DNA of 7,576 bases from Xanthobacteraceae bacterium (GTDB lineage Bacteria; Pseudomonadota; Alphaproteobacteria; Rhizobiales; Xanthobacteraceae). Under the pieces are notes generated by a model. The model was given only the letters and a program-made list of their open reading frames with translations, did no database searches and was not told the DNA's origin. The stretch covers positions 1-7,576 of the forward strand of contig JASHYD010000179.1 in the NCBI GenBank assembly GCA_030043175.1, in the 5' to 3' direction. Within the stretch, counting starts at the first letter, position 1; each line of letters starts with the position of its first letter. Below, in pieces: positions 6,800-7,576 of this stretch. The position numbers were made by a program, and so were the translations under genes.

Positions 6800-7576
6800 T
6801 CACTCCCTGAAGAATTTGACGAAATGATCGTAAACGCGGTCGGGCGCTTCTGCTTGCAGGACGTGGCCGGTCGGGAGCGGTTGAGCGTCAACGAGGTTGC
6901 TCGCGAATTTACGCCATACCGTGGGATATTCCTGAGTCGGTGGCATGCCTCGCGTTCCCCACAGCACCAAGAGCGGCGTCGCGATCTGGCGATCCTTTTC
7001 GGCAGTGTCGATCTCAAAATCAATTGTGGCGTTTGCGCGATAGTGACGGCAAGCGCCGGTGATCGTCTTATGTGTGAAGCAGCGAACATATTCGTCGAAC
7101 ACGGTTTTGGGAAGGTGGTTATTGTAGCCTCGGGCCTTCAGGAACCATTCGGCAGAAACTGCGCCCAACAGTGTATCGGGAAATGGCTCTGGTTGCGCTA
7201 GAAACAGCCAGTGCCAGGAGTTCAGGGCCGACTTCATGTTGAGATTGGTCCATACGTAATAGCTTGGCAGCACGTCCAGGATGCAGAGTTTGATGATTCG
7301 ATCTGGGCGATCGAAGCACATGCGATGGCTGACGCGCGCACCACGGTCATGGCCCGCGAGGAAGAATCGCCGATGCCCAAGACTGTCCATGACTTCGAAC
7401 ATGTCTTCAGCCAAAACGCGGGAGCTGTAATTGATGTGATTCGGACCGGGGTCGGGCAACGAACTGTCGCCGTAGCCGCGCAGATCGGCGAGAACCACAC
7501 GGTAGTCTTTCGCAAGCTGCGCGGCGACGCCATACCACGTCGCGTGGGTCTGTGAATTGCCGTGCAGGAGCAGCAG
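6800..7576 (-). CDS. Alpha/beta hydrolase, haloacetate (fluoroacetate) dehalogenase type (N-terminus outside window)
   Basis: The visible 258 residues reach the true C-terminus; about 25-35 N-terminal residues lie beyond the right edge, since the frame is open to the last base. LLLLHGN (1-7) is the oxyanion-hole loop. DLRGYGDSS (31-39) precedes the nucleophile elbow GHDRGAR (75-81), with Asp77 as nucleophile rather than the Ser of esterases. Arg78 and Arg81 sit where fluoroacetate dehalogenase holds the substrate carboxylate. Asp101 in ILDVLPS is the expected catalytic acid. WHW (121-123) in the cap supplies the His-Trp halide site, Tyr179 in CRHYRA the third halide ligand, and His238 in GHVLQAE the catalytic base. 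The set agrees with enzymes that hydrolyse haloacetates to glycolate through an ester intermediate; the closely related epoxide hydrolases are less likely because of the DRxxR and WHW features. Exact substrate (fluoro-, chloro- or a larger haloacid) is unproven. A GTG at 7498 is internal and not the start. Confidence 0.9.
   Translation of the reverse strand: MLLLHGNSQTHATWYGVAAQLAKDYRVVLADLRGYGDSSLPDPGPNHINYSSRVLAEDMFEVMDSLGHRRFFLAGHDRGARVSHRMCFDRPDRIIKLCILDVLPSYYVWTNLNMKSALNSWHWLFLAQPEPFPDTLLGAVSAEWFLKARGYNNHLPKTVFDEYVRCFTHKTITGACRHYRANATIDFEIDTAEKDRQIATPLLVLWGTRGMPPTQEYPTVWRKFASNLVDAQPLPTGHVLQAEAPDRVYDHFVKFFRE

Noticed and set aside
6020..7201. Long plus-strand open frame of 393 codons
   Set aside because: Its right part is antisense to the well-supported dehalogenase, its composition is rich in Arg, Ala and Gly without motifs, and it has no ribosome binding site; it is a GC-rich shadow frame.

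Overview
The window is 7,576 bases of GC-rich DNA with the look of a proteobacterial, probably alphaproteobacterial, chromosome. That placement is inferred from base composition and protein style only; there is no rRNA, tRNA or other taxonomic marker here. Five real genes can be supported, two of them cut by the window edges. Between them lie long stretches that hold broken pieces of at least two or three other genes. I see no CRISPR array, insertion sequence, tRNA or phage gene.

Left part (1-2304): on the minus strand is the N-terminal 222 residues of a membrane methyltransferase of the isoprenylcysteine carboxyl methyltransferase (ICMT)/PEMT type. After about 400 bases of unclear content comes, on the plus strand, a frame-broken GbsR/MarR-like transcriptional regulator. 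Its last reading frame ends in an ATGA overlap with an intact SAM-dependent methyltransferase of the leucine carboxyl methyltransferase/TIGR00027 type. The regulator and methyltransferase therefore look like a former two-gene operon whose regulator has decayed.

Middle and right part (2477-7576): all intact genes are on the minus strand. In transcription order they are an alpha/beta hydrolase with the residue set of haloacetate (fluoroacetate) dehalogenase, whose N-terminus lies outside the window; a decayed stretch with MFS transporter-like motifs; a thiamine diphosphate enzyme of the acetolactate synthase-like family; a non-coding stretch with a glyoxalase/VOC-like fragment; and an NAD(P)-dependent dehydrogenase of the 3-hydroxyisobutyrate / tartronate semialdehyde reductase family. 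The gaps of several hundred bases make one tight operon unlikely, but the set looks catabolic. A route from haloacetate through glycolate, glyoxylate and tartronate semialdehyde to glycerate can be imagined. The TPP enzyme, however, keeps the canonical catalytic Glu that true glyoxylate carboligase lacks, so this is only a hypothesis.

The most distinctive property of the window is intact catabolic genes set among frame-broken remnants. The long intact genes argue against poor sequence quality as the sole cause. I do not see a clear new biological system here.
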